From NCBI GenBank assembly GCA_014871385.1, contig CM026425.1:11198267-11262266 (forward strand): a stretch of 64,000 nt of DNA. Reading direction: 5' to 3'. Source of the DNA: Ceratodon purpureus (taxonomy: Eukaryota; Streptophyta; Bryopsida; Pseudoditrichales; Ditrichaceae). This document shows, one piece after another, positions 1 through 11,398 of this stretch (position 1 is the stretch's first letter; each line of letters starts with the position of its first letter). A program made the position numbers and the translations under genes. The notes under the pieces were generated by a model that did not search any database, was not told where the DNA came from, and saw only the letters and a list, made by a program, of their open reading frames with translations.

Positions 1-545
1 TGCCTTGTCTTCAAAACATCTTTGATTTAGTAAAGGATTCTACCACTAAAAATAGACTTGATTTGGAATCTTCCCAAAAAATAAAGTCCAAATCCAACGA
101 TGGATGAAGAAGATCTGGCTCCCAAAAAATTATCCATTTTTTCACTTTTTACATTATAGAAACATCATTGGAAATCTAATACTAAAAGTATTTGGATCAA
201 AAATCTTCCAACCAAAAAGTTTTTAGATTTCATCTTAAGATCATGATTATGTAAAAAATTCATAAAAATCTATATTTGATTTCATTTAATTGAACACCAA
301 TGGTAAAACATGCCCCATGTTTGAAAATTTAAAAACAAAAGCTGCCTTCACTAAAATGCATGCCAAAAGTTCATACTTCATTGAATGGGTGTGCAATTTT
401 TACCACACAAACTAGACCTGATTTAGGACCCAATCCAAGTGATTTCATCCTAAACGGAGTCCGGGTGAAGAAGCAATGGCTCTTCAAAGTTTCTGGAGTA
501 CATCCAAAATGTTGTTTTTCGACATTGTGGGCGTTTAAGGGTTAA
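1..545 (-). repeat. TTAA-ended TIR element, cut by window start
   Basis: The right end reads GGGCGTTTAAGGG then TTAA at 542-545. The body matches, in reverse complement, the first several hundred bases of the element at 30382-31377; for example, the stretches about facts such as a run near 8-55 and the block around 300-420 align by eye with 30590-30610 and 30890-30960. The other end lies before the window. It has no coding capacity of its own, and the short reading frame at 360-545 is not a gene. Confidence 0.75.
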
Positions 546-640
546 GGGAGGAGTACTTGTTCTTGCCAGAAATCCATTTTTGCCACCCATAAATTCACCT
601 TAAACCGATAGGGTTTATACCAAAATGCCTCGAATTCTTA

Positions 641-1576
641 TTAACCCCTAAGAATCCAGGAAAGCCAAAATGGTTTTTTGCAATTTTGGGCAGCCAAGAT
701 GAAGGGGTTAAAATTAATATTTTTGCCTAAGATTTTTACTGGATGCTCCCTATACTCCAAAGTGTATGTGGTAAAATTTGCAAAGCCAAATTCCAATTTT
801 AAGACCTTCATCTAGAAATTTTAGGTTTCAAGTCCAAAACGGGCAGCTTAAAATTAGGTTTTTTTAAATTTTTTTTTCTTGAACTATGTTCATAAGCAAA
901 TCACCACTCAAATTCCAAAGAGACCAAAGTCAAAAAATATACCAAATTTACAAGGGCAGCCTCCAAAAATTACGAAAACAAGCTTCACAATTTTCAGTAA
1001 TTTTTGAATTATTTCTTTCAAAATTTGTCAAAATTTAAGATTTTGGAATTTTTCAAAAATAATTTCGCAAAAAAATCAAAAACTTATAAAGGCACCTAAC
1101 CACCGTTTAGATTTTCCTAAAACCAAGTATACGTAACGTCATGCATGTTTTACTATATCAAGGTTTTTAGACCTGCTTCAAGAAAACAATTTTTATGAAG
1201 GTCCAAAAACAGGAATGAGTCTCTCAGATTTTGCATGGAGGTGCCCAACTTGATTACCTACATGGAAAAAATTGTCCCCAAAATGTTTGGGAAAACAAAC
1301 ATCAAGTCCCCCTTTGCACCATTTACCCTATGCCGTTCGGGCAATGCCCAAAAAACTTTTACTGCAACTTTGAACGTTATAATCTCACAAATGATAAACA
1401 TCCAACGGTTGAAAATTTTATCGGTTCTTCTACAGAGGGTAAAATTCAAGATCCTACGGTTGGATGTCCAAAAACACAAAAAAAAATTGGTCGGACCCGC
1501 CATTCTCACAAAGTGGTCAAAAATGGCAGTTTCTGCATTTGGAGCTTCCAAAAACGGCTGGATTTTTAGGGGTTAA
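641..1576. mobile_element. TTAA-CCCCTAA-ended non-autonomous TIR element
   Basis: The left end is TTAACCCCTAAGAATCCAGG at 641. The right end is GGATTTTTAGGGG followed by TTAA at 1573-1576. The termini are inverted repeats of each other. The interior is non-coding and is the inverted counterpart of the elements at 31374-32316, 48972-49907 and 52358-53281 (shared blocks about the T-rich ACCACCTTGTGGG-type stretch and the TGCAAAATTTGAGAGACTC stretch). No transposase is visible, so it is a MITE-like or deletion derivative. The overlapping reading frames on both strands at about 1231-1576 are chance. Confidence 0.82.
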
Positions 1577-1711
1577 GTTCTTGTCACTATCACTTGCATA
1601 AAATGGTTTCTACACCTCATTACTTGTTAGTTTTTATGTGAGTTTAGAGATACATTTACATGTTTATAGCACCAATGAAACTTCAAAAATATCTAAATAA
1701 GCTTCAAAAAA

Positions 1712-3182
1712 CTATTTCATTGAGATATCAATGTCTAACATAGGTACTTAAATTATCTTCTTTTGTTGAATGGGTTGAGAATATGCCAAAGGTCATGTAC
1801 CCTTTATTATCTTTCTCTTTATTTCATTATATGTTGAATGGCTATGGTAATTGAGATTTCAATGTCTAACATGGCTACTTAGATTATCATTTTTTGTTTG
1901 AATGGGTGTGAGAATATGCCAAAGGATATCTTTATTTCATTATTAACTAGCTTGACCCGTGCCGGCCACCGGCACATAAATTTCAAAATAATTATTAAAA
2001 GCTCTAAGGGCATCCTCAATGCAAACGGCAAAAGGGCCCTCTAAAACTAAATCTATCTATAGACTGGCATAAAATTAGAAATCAAAATTACCATCATCAA
2101 AAGCGCATTCAAGTAAAGGTGAGATATTTTTTATGAAAATAAAATTGTGAAATTAGCACATAGGTGAAATGTTCCATTGAAAATACCACATTTTCAAAAA
2201 TTAAAGGGAGTGCACCAAATTCCCTCTATATTTCTAAAATTCCATCTATATTTCTAAAATTTAGAGGGAGTGTGAGAGAATATTTCCATTTTTATTCAAA
2301 ATTTGGTGCACTCCCTTTATAATTTGAAAACGTGGTGTTTTCAATGAGAGATTTCACCTAGGTCCCAATTTCTCAAAAAAAATTTGTTGAGAAATATCTC
2401 AAGTTTGTTTTCATATGCTTTTAATGATGGTAATTTCAAATTCTAATTTTAAGGCAATCCAAAGATAACTTTTAATATAGAAGGCCCTTTTGTGGTGTGC
2501 ATTAAGGATGCCCTAAGGAGGCTTGGTAGTGAGATAGGATCACCAAAAAGAGAAATCATAACTTAGTTGGACTTTTAAAATTAATTCAAATGAAGTGGTG
2601 AAATGGTTCATCAATAAGTTCTAAAAGTAATTAAATGTTTGCTATTGTGGCTTCCGAAAAGGCAATATGAAGTTCAATGTGGCTAGATACATTTGTCAAC
2701 CCTCGAAAGGGTTTTGTGTTCAAACATTCACATGTTTCCCTTGTCCTTTCGGCTCCTCCAAGCAAGTTCCATGTGTAAAATGTCATGTGGGCACACACAA
2801 ACACACAAACACCGTTCTTCCTTATAATAGAGATTGAATGGCCCAAGGGTAATTGAGATTTCAATGTCTAACGTGGTTATTAAAATTAAGATTTTTTGTA
2901 TGAATGGGTATGAGAATGCCAAAGGTAATGTATTTTTTGGTTTATTTCAAAAAAGTGGAGACAAAAGGCCAAGACAAAAAGGAGACAATAAAAGCGACCA
3001 CGAAAAAAGTGATGACGAAAAAATCTTTGAAAAATCTGGTGTAAAACCCTCTCCGAGTTACCTCGTCGACAGAATAATAAAAATAATAAAGAGTACATGG
3101 CCTTTGGCATGCTTAGACCCATTTAGACAAAAAAATGATAATTTAAGTAGGAAAGTTAGACATTGAAATCTCAATGAAATAG
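1712..3182. mobile_element. Long-TIR element with internal TIR copies, split by a Helitron
   Basis: The left terminus CTATTTCATTGAGATATCAA at 1712 matches, inverted, the end at about 3182. The inverted match runs about 90-100 bases, through a GGGTTGAGAATATGCCAAAGG-like block on the left and its counterpart near 3095-3125 on the right. Two further direct copies of the left TIR block lie at about 1845-1930 and 2845-2930. A Helitron occupies 1947-2833. Without it the element is about 580 bp. No coding sequence is recognised, and no clear target duplication could be assigned. Long TIRs could suggest a Mutator-like (MULE-type) element, but I cannot show the 9-11 bp duplication. Confidence 0.65.
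1947..2833 (-). mobile_element. Non-autonomous Helitron, family 1, copy A
   Basis: Read on the minus strand the element starts TCTCTATTATAAGG at 2833. It ends with a GC-rich hairpin (GTGCCGG, loop TGG, CCGGCAC), then a short spacer and CTAG at 1950-1947. On the plus strand it sits between host A (1946) and host T (2834), the A|T insertion site expected of Helitrons. The other copies of the host repeat unit (around 1805-1850) lack the insert, which gives a natural empty site. At 887 bp with no Rep/helicase reading frame, it is a non-autonomous copy. A second copy lies at 4568-5486. Confidence 0.9.
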
Positions 3183-4567
3183 CCTTACAAGTGTTTGGCT
3201 AAAAATAATAAAAAATTTAATTATAATAATTCCTCCCTGGGTAAAGATTATGCTAGTTCTTATTTAGCCACAAGTGCTTAAGAGATGAGCAACATGTTAT
3301 TTGCCTAAAAAACTTTGAGGTACCAATACAACGAGGTTACAAAGCCTTCCATTGTAATTAAATAGACCAAAAAATAGTTCTTATACAAGGTCGTGCTCAA
3401 TGCTCTTTTATTGAATAAGGTTAATTTTGTGTTTTCCATCCCCATCATTATCTATTCCAGTTTCAAAAATGTAATGCATGCTTTATATAGAACCTACATA
3501 CTTTATATAGAACCCTAGTATTCAAAGTTAAAAGATTTTTCCGCCTAGGAAAATTTTGTTGAAGAGGAATGATGCTCATTGACAAGGGTGGGCACTATCT
3601 CTGATTTGATTGAGATTTATCTAATTTGAATACAATAAAGTGGTTTTCATACATTTAAAAAGTATCACATGATTTTCTTTCAAAAAGCTAGAGTAAGATC
3701 ATAGGGCTGAATATATGGCAGCTTGCCCTAAGGTGACGAGCACCACACCCCACCTATGAGAGTAACCAGTCAACAAGCATGCACAACCACGTACGGAGAC
3801 TCTTATACAAAGACTCTTACACAAAGATCTTTATCACAAACTCACTGTCATTGTATTAAGTCACAAAGAAAAGCACATGTATGCTTTTCGTCACAACAAC
3901 GATGTTCTACAAAAAGAAGGTGAAAGAAAAACGGTTCAATCTTGATTATTGTACTGAAGCTAGGGAGCGGGAAAGAAATAGCTCATGATGGTTTTCTATG
4001 TTGGATTCAAACCGTATGAACGGTAGCCTCGGCTGGCGAACCTCACTCGTACAACATATATTTTCTTATACTCCCACTCGGGGATGTTCACGAGTCTTGA
4101 CTTGTGTTCTCGCCAAGTTTTGTCACACATGAAGAATGGAACCCACATCTTCCTTGTTGGGAGCAATGAGCCCCAACCACCTATGCAAGGCTAGTGGTGC
4201 TACAACGATCCATCCTTTCATGTACATTGGAAAGAGAAGGCAAGTGACTAGAATAAGGGAGAGTGGTCAATAATGACTCAAAATTGAGCATGGAAAATTT
4301 GTAGTGAAGTTATGAGTGTAATTTAACATTTTAGTGCATGCATAGGGAAAGTAAATGGAAGGATAATCCAAGTGGATTGATTTTTTTTGAACTATTTTGT
4401 AATTTCCTATGATTTCTCAAAGGTGGACTTGTGGGTGTTTCTATACTAAACTGATGCCTTAATTTGATACCCTATACTGTAATGTTTACTATGAGTGAAT
4501 GACATTAATGGATTGCGAAGCTATTGTGTAACTCTTGATGAAGAAGCCTAGAGCTTTATTATTGGTA
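3183..4567. other. Gene-free stretch
   Basis: No reading frame with recognisable protein similarity was found. The part from 3700 to 4250 is less AT-rich and carries a TTTATATAGAACC repeat near 3482-3512, but I see no exon structure or RNA gene. Confidence 0.5.
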
Positions 4568-5486
4568 CTAGCTTGACCCGTGCCGGCCACCGGCACATAA
4601 ATTTCAAAATAATTATTAAAATCTCTAAGGGCATCCTCAATGCAAACGGCAAAAGGGCCCTCTAAAACTAAATCTATCTTTGGACTCGCTCAAAATTAGA
4701 AATCAAAATACCATCATTCAAAGCGCATTCAAGTAAAGGTGAGAATTTTTTTATGAAAAAAAATTGTGAAATTAGCACATAGGTGAAATGTTCCATGAAA
4801 ATACCACATTTTCAAAATTTAGAGGAAGTGCACCCAATTCCCTCTATATTTCTAAAATTACCTTTGTATTTCTAAATTTAGAGGGAGTGTGAGAGAATAT
4901 TTCTATGCAAATTATGGTGCACTCCCACTATAATTTGAAAACATGGTGTTATCAATGAGAGATTTCACCTAGGTTCCAATTTCACAAAAAAATTTCGTTG
5001 AGAAGTATCTCACGTTTGTTTACATACGCTTCTAATGATGGTAATTTCAAATTCTAATTTTAAGGCAGTCCAAAGATAACTTTTAATATAGAGGGCCCTT
5101 TTGCCATGTGCATCAAGGATGCCCTAAGGAGGCTTGGTAGTGAGATGGGATCACCAAAAGAGAAATCGTAACTTAGTTGGACTTTTTAGTTAATTCAAAT
5201 GAATAGGTGAAATGGTTCATCAATAAATTCTAAAAGTAATTAAATGTTTGCTATTGTGGCTTGCAAAAAGGCAATATGAAGTTCAATGTGGCTATATACA
5301 TTTGTTAAGCCTTAAAGGGTTTTGTGTTCAAGCATTCACATGTTTCCCTTGTCCTTTCAGCTCCTCCAAGGAGGTTCTACTTCGGAACTTAGTCAAATAA
5401 CCACTTATTCCATGTGTAAAATGTCATGTCCGGACACACACACACACAAACACACAAAAAAACACCCTTCTTCCTTATAATAGAGA
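4568..5486 (-). mobile_element. Non-autonomous Helitron, family 1, copy B
   Basis: It is the same family as 1947-2833 and collinear with it throughout. The minus-strand 5' end is TCTCTATTATAAGG at 5486. The 3' hairpin (GTGCCGG/CCGGCAC) is followed by CTAG at 4571-4568. The flanks are host A at 4567 and T at 5487. It differs from copy A by small indels, including a segment near 5375-5410 that copy A lacks, and by a longer CA-rich stretch near the 5' end. No Rep/helicase coding sequence is present. Confidence 0.9.
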
Positions 5487-6108
5487 TTTGGTACAACTCC
5501 ATCTCAGAGCACTCACTCTTAGATGCACATGAATAGGCTACCGGTAGTTGTGAATAACAATTTCAAGGAGTGCGGCCTTGGCAAGTAGTACCTGGGCTGA
5601 GACCACGGGGACGGAAGGAGGGTATGCAGCAAAACAAAATGAGATTAGAGAAGAAAAAGCCAATTCGGATTTGTTAACGAATGATGAAGAATTCTGGTTT
5701 TCTTTTAGAGTTTTAGTTGTAGGTTTGGAATTGGCTGCGATTATGATGGAGTGATAGAAGGATAGTGAAGTGGGGTTGGCTGGGTAAGTATAATTTGTCG
5801 ACAATTGTACGCAACAACACGTAGCCCTAGTTTAATTTAGACAGATTTTAAAATTTCAACTTTCAAAATTTATAACTAAATGTTGGTAATAGTATTACTG
5901 AATTGTACGGTGGAATCTAAAATTCAAAATCTAGATTTTTGTGCATATACCAATTCCAAAATATTCTTCTAAATAGTAGTTTATAATGTTTTTTCTCACA
6001 TTGTCAATTTAGGGACACCCTGATACGTATAGGGGTTAACAATGTGATGGTCATGGTTTTGCTCATTTTGTTTAAAGGACGACAAGAACTATGAATGTTA
6101 GAGGCTTC
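5487..6108. other. Gene-free stretch
   Basis: A serine-rich 88-codon reading frame lies on the minus strand at 5538-5804. It has no recognisable domain, no homologue elsewhere in the window and no splice context, so I do not call it a gene. Confidence 0.45.
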
Positions 6109-6732
6109 TTAACCCTTTATCCCTAGACGTCCCTACCTATTTCTTCTTAGAAAACACAACTTTTCTTAATGTGACAAATAGAAATGAAGGTAAGGCATTC
6201 AAATCCCAACGGTAGAATTTTGTCAAAACCTTATCAAAGATGATTTAGATAAAGTATAGAGTCATGAGGCCTCATAGTTGCGAGATCATGATGTATTTGT
6301 ACTCAAAAAAGATTTTAGAATTTTAGCATTCTCACTCTAAAGTGGAAATTTTAACAACAAACCAATTGCAATAGTAATATCACCAACTAGAAAGTTGTTC
6401 ATCTTCATCACAAAAACACTCGTGAACCAAAAATTAGTACTTGAATTTTTTTTTACTCAAAAATTGCAATGGTGAAAAGTGCCTAAACTTTTTGAGAGGA
6501 AAAATAGTCAAAAACTGAACCTCTTGCACTAAAATGCATGACATGACTTCAAACATCTTGGATTATACTAAGTTTTTTATTACATGATTTAGACTGGAAC
6601 TGAAATCCAACTCTACAAATAATATTTTAATCCACTTGTAGATAAAAGAGATACAACTCCCCAAGGACTATGCATTTTTGGACTTTAAGTTTTCAAGTGC
6701 AGTATTTGGATCTTACGACATTAAGGGGTTAA
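6109..6732. mobile_element. TTAA-ended TIR element, short form
   Basis: TTAACCCTTTATCCC lies at 6109 and the matching end TTAAGGGG then TTAA closes at 6729-6732. The interior (about 6260-6560) matches the reverse complement of 31020-31260, so it belongs to the same subfamily as 30382-31377 but is shortened to about 620 bp. It is non-coding. Confidence 0.72.
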
Positions 6733-7536
6733 TTGCTTATGCGTTTTTGGGACGAGTTTGTATTATCGTTGCCCCCTCCTCCAATCATTTTTATCATCCT
6801 TAAAGAATATGTGGAAATTTCTTTGTTGTGTGGAATGGACATACACTGAATTCCAATTGTATGATTAATTAATAAGTTGCTATTGTGAGTTGGCTTGTTG
6901 GAAGCCAAATTATTTATACTCATATGTCAAAAGGTGGACACGTTTGGTCACTCCTTCAAAGGTTTTCAAAAAACGATGTTGCTATCTTTAGAAGAGGCTT
7001 TATAACAAATCCAATTAGTTTCAAGGTTTTGATTTTGGTTGCATAAGTGTCGTTATACACTGTAAATTCACACACTTTTGGTTTGCAAATCATCAACAAT
7101 TGATTGATCACATTTAAAACTTGGGAAATGCAATCAATGTGTATTTTACATCAAGATGAAACAAGATGAAAGTCCATGTCAAGAGACAAGATGAAAGTCT
7201 ATCTATGTCTATTCATAAAGTTTACTTGAAGACAGGAGTTGAATCAGAAAGCGAACAATGACTTCACTCTTTTTCTTCAATCTCCTTGAAGTTTTTGAAC
7301 AAGGAAGTTCATTGTTCGGGGAGGAGTGTTGGAACATGATGAAAGTCCGTCTCTGTCCATCTATAAAGTTTACTTTAGGTTGACTTAGGTAACGTAAAAG
7401 GTTACAACTCTTCCATATAAATATGTGTTCATGAGACACTTCTAAAAAAAATATCATTAATATAGATCAATATTTAACTTCTATTATCTTACACTATCCT
7501 TTTTATCTCCATTGGTCTCATTATTCTTGTTCATAA
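6733..7536. other. Gene-free stretch with short duplicated segments
   Basis: A segment with GATGAAAGTC followed by ATAAAGTTTACTT occurs at about 7160-7230 and again at about 7335-7380. No gene or RNA is recognised. Confidence 0.5.
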
Positions 7537-7921
7537 TGATGATAACATTCACTTAACTCAAGTGAATTGATTTACTTTGGATAAAAGAAGCCCAATTAAT
7601 TTAACGACGATAACACTCACTTAACTCCAGGGAACTTTCTTACTTTGGATTTTAAAAAACTTAACTTTAATGATAACACTCACATCACTCCAATGAATTG
7701 ATGTACTTAAGGTAAAAAAGCTCAACTTTAACGATAACACTCGCTTAATTTAGTAACTTGATTTCCTTTGGATAAAAATAGCTCAACTCTAATGATAACA
7801 ATCACTTAACTTAGGGGAATTGATTTACTTTGGATTAACAAAGCTCAACTTTAACATTAGCACTCACTTAACTCTAGTGCATCGTTTTACTTTGGATAAA
7901 AATAACTCAACTTTCATTATT
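7537..7921. repeat. Minisatellite, about 62-bp unit, about six copies
   Basis: Tandem diverged units contain GATAACACTCACTTAACT, then GAATTGATTTACTTTGGAT, then AGCTCAACTTTAA. Unit starts are near 7544, 7606, 7668, 7731, 7792 and 7855. It lies just upstream of the F-box gene 1 5' module. Confidence 0.85.
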
Positions 7922-7964
7922 GACGAGAAATGATCTATTCTTTCTAACATTGGACCAATATAAA

Positions 7965-8390
7965 AATTGGCTGACTTCTCGTGACTCAATTTAGGAGTGC
8001 ATTCCACCTAGATAATGATGCTCTGACCGTGTGTGTCCCTTGTCTCTTACCGGTAGGTTGTTAGGCCGTGCAGGTGAAGAATTGTTACTAGATCATTGAG
8101 AACGCCAATGCCTTGACAGCAAAAAGACAAAATTTAAGGTGTGGAAATTATGTTAGTTTGCTTGTAAGACTTGAGCTCTCATAGCAAAACTTGCTGAGGT
8201 CAATATTTAACTTTAGGTTTGATCTTGTTATTGTGGGAGGCAACTAAGGATTCGAATCCAATACTGATAGATCATGAGCTGAAATCTATCTATGCAATAG
8301 TGGGACACCGAATAAGGAACCCTTTGCAAAACTGATGGTCCACGGATTGGAGTGGTTTGGAACTCATTATGTGAATTGTTATTGTGTAGG
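7965..8390 (+). promoter_or_regulatory. Duplicated 5' module of F-box gene 1
   Basis: This upstream sequence is shared with F-box gene 2 (21795-22330) and partly with the orphan copy at 11036-11265. Shared landmarks include CCGTGTGTGTCCCTTGTCTC, GTGCAGGTGAAGAATT, GAACGCCAATGCCTTGACAG, and TATTGTGTAGGATGGCG at the start codon. The pyrimidine-poor TTGTGTAG just before the ATG and the GTGCAG boundary near 8072 look like acceptor sites, so a non-coding first exon and a 5' UTR intron are plausible. I infer promoter and leader function from conservation alone. Confidence 0.55.
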
Positions 8391-9980
8391 ATGGCGTGTT
8401 CAGATAGTAAACCGAATTTAAGAGAATTCAAGAGTACGTCTCTGAAGAAACTTAGCGACACATTCCAAGGGTTTGTGGATTCCCTTGCGGACGAGACTTG
8501 TTTCAATTCAGTACATGATGTTGTTATGAACCGTGAGCATCAAAAAGAACTAACATACCGGTCAAAGATTGTGGAAAACCTAGTGAAAAGTATTAGAGAG
8601 CAAGTTCCGTACATTCAAGAAAATTTGACGGAATGTGATGATATCCTCAGTTTGGCATGTGACAATCCGCCCTCTGAAGAAGACGTGATGGACGCTACAA
8701 GAATGGATTCGATTGCGAATGTTAATGTTGATGTGGGAGGAGCAAGGAATCCAAATCCAATCGCAGAGTTTAAAGCAATGAATCAGGGACGAACATGTCG
8801 GCATCATTGTAGCCATCACCATGAGGTAATGGACAATACGCTATGGACAAAACTGCCAAGAGAGGTGGTACAACATGTTTGTTCATTCCTTCCTTTTTCC
8901 AAAACATTGGAATTGCAGAAGTTATGCAAGCCCTGGTCAAGGATGCCCATGGCCACAAATTTCAGACAATCTTGTGCCAAGGCTCATGACGATTTATTCG
9001 GTATGTTGATTTTAGACAGACGTAATGAATCATTTCGGATTGCTGTATCTAATTCCAAGCATACTGAGTGGTTCCATTTGGAACTCAAAGACATCCCTGC
9101 ATCTCGTTATCGTTATGGGTGGTCCGGTAACCGCATGAATCTTTTTGCACACGATGGAGGATTGATAAGCATTCTGCCATGTTCTTTCGGGGAGTACACG
9201 GAACCTCCCAACATTTTCATATTCAATCCATTAACTGGCGATAAGAAAAATATTCCTCTATCAAGTTTTACTTCAAGCAAGGATATTTGTGACACGGAGG
9301 CCATTCTCATGCAGTTGATAGTGGATTCAGAAACTGGATGTTACGAATTGGTTTTAGTGACTCAAAGTGGAAAGTTCAGTAGAGAAGGGAAAATATACTG
9401 TTCAGAAAGATATGATTCCAAGACCAAGCTTTGGAGTGCATTGGACTCTGGTTTTATATTTGGAGTTGGTGTTATAAATGAGTCGCGTCGTGATGTATAT
9501 TTTGACTGTTGCTCAAAGCAGTTATGTAAGGATGATAGAAAACCTATCGAAGACCAAAACCATGCACCTGAAGTTAGAAATCCTCAATTTCTGACATTTG
9601 TGAAAGATCATCGGTTTAAGATTGATTCCCCACCTCATAATCATATGGATGGCTATATTTTAGAGCTTTCAGAGAGTTATTGGTACAACGGCTGGGCCGC
9701 TTTGTCCACACGGAGGTTTCCAATGGCGGAGCTACAAAGAGACGTCAAAACAAGGTTATTTGCTTCTCAACGTTATGTACTTGTGGTTGCAGATGATAAA
9801 CCTTCAGAGGTGTTTGAGCATCGTCATCAACGCATGCTCCTATTCGACAGGAAAACTTGTAAAGCATCATACGACATTCCCAATTTTTGGGGAGAGGACG
9901 ATGTGATGTATAATAGCTCAACGTTTTTAGATGGTCATGTACATGTAATGTGTGATTTGAAATGGAATGTTATTCCTTGA
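8391..9980 (+). CDS. F-box protein with C-terminal kelch/β-propeller-like region (copy 1)
   Basis: Single-exon 529-codon reading frame. I chose the ATG at 8391 (MACSD) because the paralogue at 22331 has the same start in the same context; an in-frame upstream ATG at 8352 lies in the presumed leader. The N-terminal third (residues 10-90) is helical and charged. An F-box follows at about residues 152-190, with the signature LPREVVQHVCSFLPF. The C-terminal part, from about residue 210, resembles plant F-box associated/galactose-oxidase-like repeats (for example IFNPLTGDKKNIPL). Such proteins typically act as substrate receptors of SCF ubiquitin ligases through Skp1 binding; the target is unknown. 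The frame is uninterrupted, and conservation with copy 2 over more than 500 residues suggests it is functional. It is one of three local copies, all on this strand. Confidence 0.88.
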   Translation: MACSDSKPNLREFKSTSLKKLSDTFQGFVDSLADETCFNSVHDVVMNREHQKELTYRSKIVENLVKSIREQVPYIQENLTECDDILSLACDNPPSEEDVMDATRMDSIANVNVDVGGARNPNPIAEFKAMNQGRTCRHHCSHHHEVMDNTLWTKLPREVVQHVCSFLPFSKTLELQKLCKPWSRMPMATNFRQSCAKAHDDLFGMLILDRRNESFRIAVSNSKHTEWFHLELKDIPASRYRYGWSGNRMNLFAHDGGLISILPCSFGEYTEPPNIFIFNPLTGDKKNIPLSSFTSSKDICDTEAILMQLIVDSETGCYELVLVTQSGKFSREGKIYCSERYDSKTKLWSALDSGFIFGVGVINESRRDVYFDCCSKQLCKDDRKPIEDQNHAPEVRNPQFLTFVKDHRFKIDSPPHNHMDGYILELSESYWYNGWAALSTRRFPMAELQRDVKTRLFASQRYVLVVADDKPSEVFEHRHQRMLLFDRKTCKASYDIPNFWGEDDVMYNSSTFLDGHVHVMCDLKWNVIP

Positions 9981-10872
9981 TAGTTGGGCTTTTAGATCTT
10001 GATTGTGAGGCTCATCAATTAGAACTTCGTAAGAGATGGAATAGAGCAATCAAAAAATCGTGATGGGTCCATGCTTAGGAGATGTGATTGCCAATGTGTG
10101 GATATGAAATAGACTTCTAGTCGAATTTTGTTTGCTCAGAGATGTTGCAGTAACTTATGTTTCACTAATGCATACCATTTTCATAAAAAAGGCGAGAGAT
10201 TTTGGTAGTATGTTTTAGTAGTAGCTGCCATCTTCATAAGAGAAGTGAAATTATTTTCTTTGTCTATGTTGTGGAGATGTAAGTGTACAATACACCGTGT
10301 TTTTCTCTTTTGCTTGCTCTCCCATTAGTACAATGTGGTTTAATCCCTAAACGTCACAACGTCTACGACGACGAAGAGATTCAAATACTTCTCACGTTTT
10401 CCGCAATGCTTGGATGAAACGCACCCAATTTTTTGGAAATTCTTGACCGAGCTATTGTCCTATCTAATGGTTTGATAAACGTAGTCATACTTTATTATAT
10501 ATTTTTCTGAAATTACAAGTGTATTAGTATTTCTAGTTCTTGACCAAGCCAAAAATGCACTTCCAAATTGCATGCACCACATTCAATCAACTTTGCGGAA
10601 AACTCTAATTATCAGTCACTTCTTTTACCTTTTACCTCGTTCATGATGGAGTAGCGTGGTCCTACGGCCATCAAGGTGGCCTTCGTTCCGTGGAGCTTCT
10701 GCCATCAGAGCATTTGGGTTGCTTCACCAGCATGGGCGGTTTGATAGATGCACATTGCATACCGTAGTTGAAGCCTGCTTTTGCCATGCATTGCTCCGCC
10801 ACACCGAACGAGCTCCTACCTGTGCACTGATTCAACACGAGCCTCATGGGCTCCTGTAGCTTTCTCACCGAC
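9981..10872. other. F-box gene 1 3' flank and gene-free DNA
   Basis: The first 60-70 bases after the stop still match the 3' flank of F-box gene 2 (GATCTTGATTGTGAGGCTCAT versus the same region at 24660), so the duplication includes part of the 3' UTR. Nothing further is recognised. A moderately GC-rich patch at 10650-10870 has short frames on both strands without similarity. Confidence 0.5.
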
Positions 10873-10966
10873 CCGCAACTCACAAACAAACCAGGGAGCA
10901 GTATTTTAAGCGCAGTGCGTGTCAGGGTTTAGGTTTTAAGCAGGTTTCAGCGAGAGTTGCATGCGC
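10873..10966 (+). repeat. Direct repeat, copy 1 of 2
   Basis: About 90 bases containing AAGCGCAGTGCGTGTCAGGG and ending GAGAGTTGCATGCGC. They recur diverged at 11311-11397. The pair brackets the orphan F-box 5' module. Confidence 0.8.
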
Positions 10967-11035
10967 AAATTAGAATGTGCTGTAAATTTGCTGCTATCGA
11001 CTGTTCGACTGAATCCAGGACTTCAAATGTCGGAA

Positions 11036-11265
11036 TGTAGAGTGATAACTTTACGGACTGCGAACAATCAGCCACACGAGTTCGATCGGCTTGTCTTGAC
11101 TCAAACTAGGTATGCGTTGCACCTGGAAGGTGTCCTCTTCTTTTGTACTGATTTCTCGCCCGTTGCTAACCATGCAGTCGATGAAGATCTGACCTTCTGA
11201 GTCCCTTGTCTCATATCTGTACGTTATCAAATGTGCAGGTCGTTGAAATGTTTCTGGATCCACTC
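11036..11265 (+). repeat. Orphan copy of the F-box gene 5' module
   Basis: It starts AGAGTGATAACTTTACGGAC and runs through AGGTATGCGTTGCACCTGGA, AGTCCCTTGTCTCATATCTG and AAATGTGCAGGTCGTTGAA. This order matches 21795-21990 upstream of F-box gene 2. No F-box coding sequence follows, so it is a remnant of a further tandem copy, or the module has been moved on its own. Confidence 0.7.
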
Positions 11266-11310
11266 AGAACATCGAGACGTGGTATCCTGGCCGTTTTAGG
11301 GTGTCAGTGC

Positions 11311-11397
11311 CGCAATTGACAAACAAAGTGCGGAGTAGTATTATAAGCGCAGTGCATGCACAGGGTTTAAGCAGGTTCAAGCAAAAGTTGCATGCGC
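11311..11397 (+). repeat. Direct repeat, copy 2 of 2
   Basis: It matches 10873-10966: AAGCGCAGTGCATGCACAGG, AAGCAGGTTCAAGC and AGTTGCATGCGC. It abuts the ATG of the reading frame at 11399. Confidence 0.8.
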
Positions 11398-11398
11398 G

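Noticed and set aside
641..1576. piggyBac element based on TTAA flanks and CCC start
   Set aside because: The insertion in the F-box pseudogene and the TTAT flank at 61756 fit a TA/TTA duplication better; no transposase is seen. Kept only as an alternative.
5538..5804. Small serine-rich protein on the minus strand
   Set aside because: No similarity, splice signals or conservation were visible; it is compatible with chance in AT-rich DNA.
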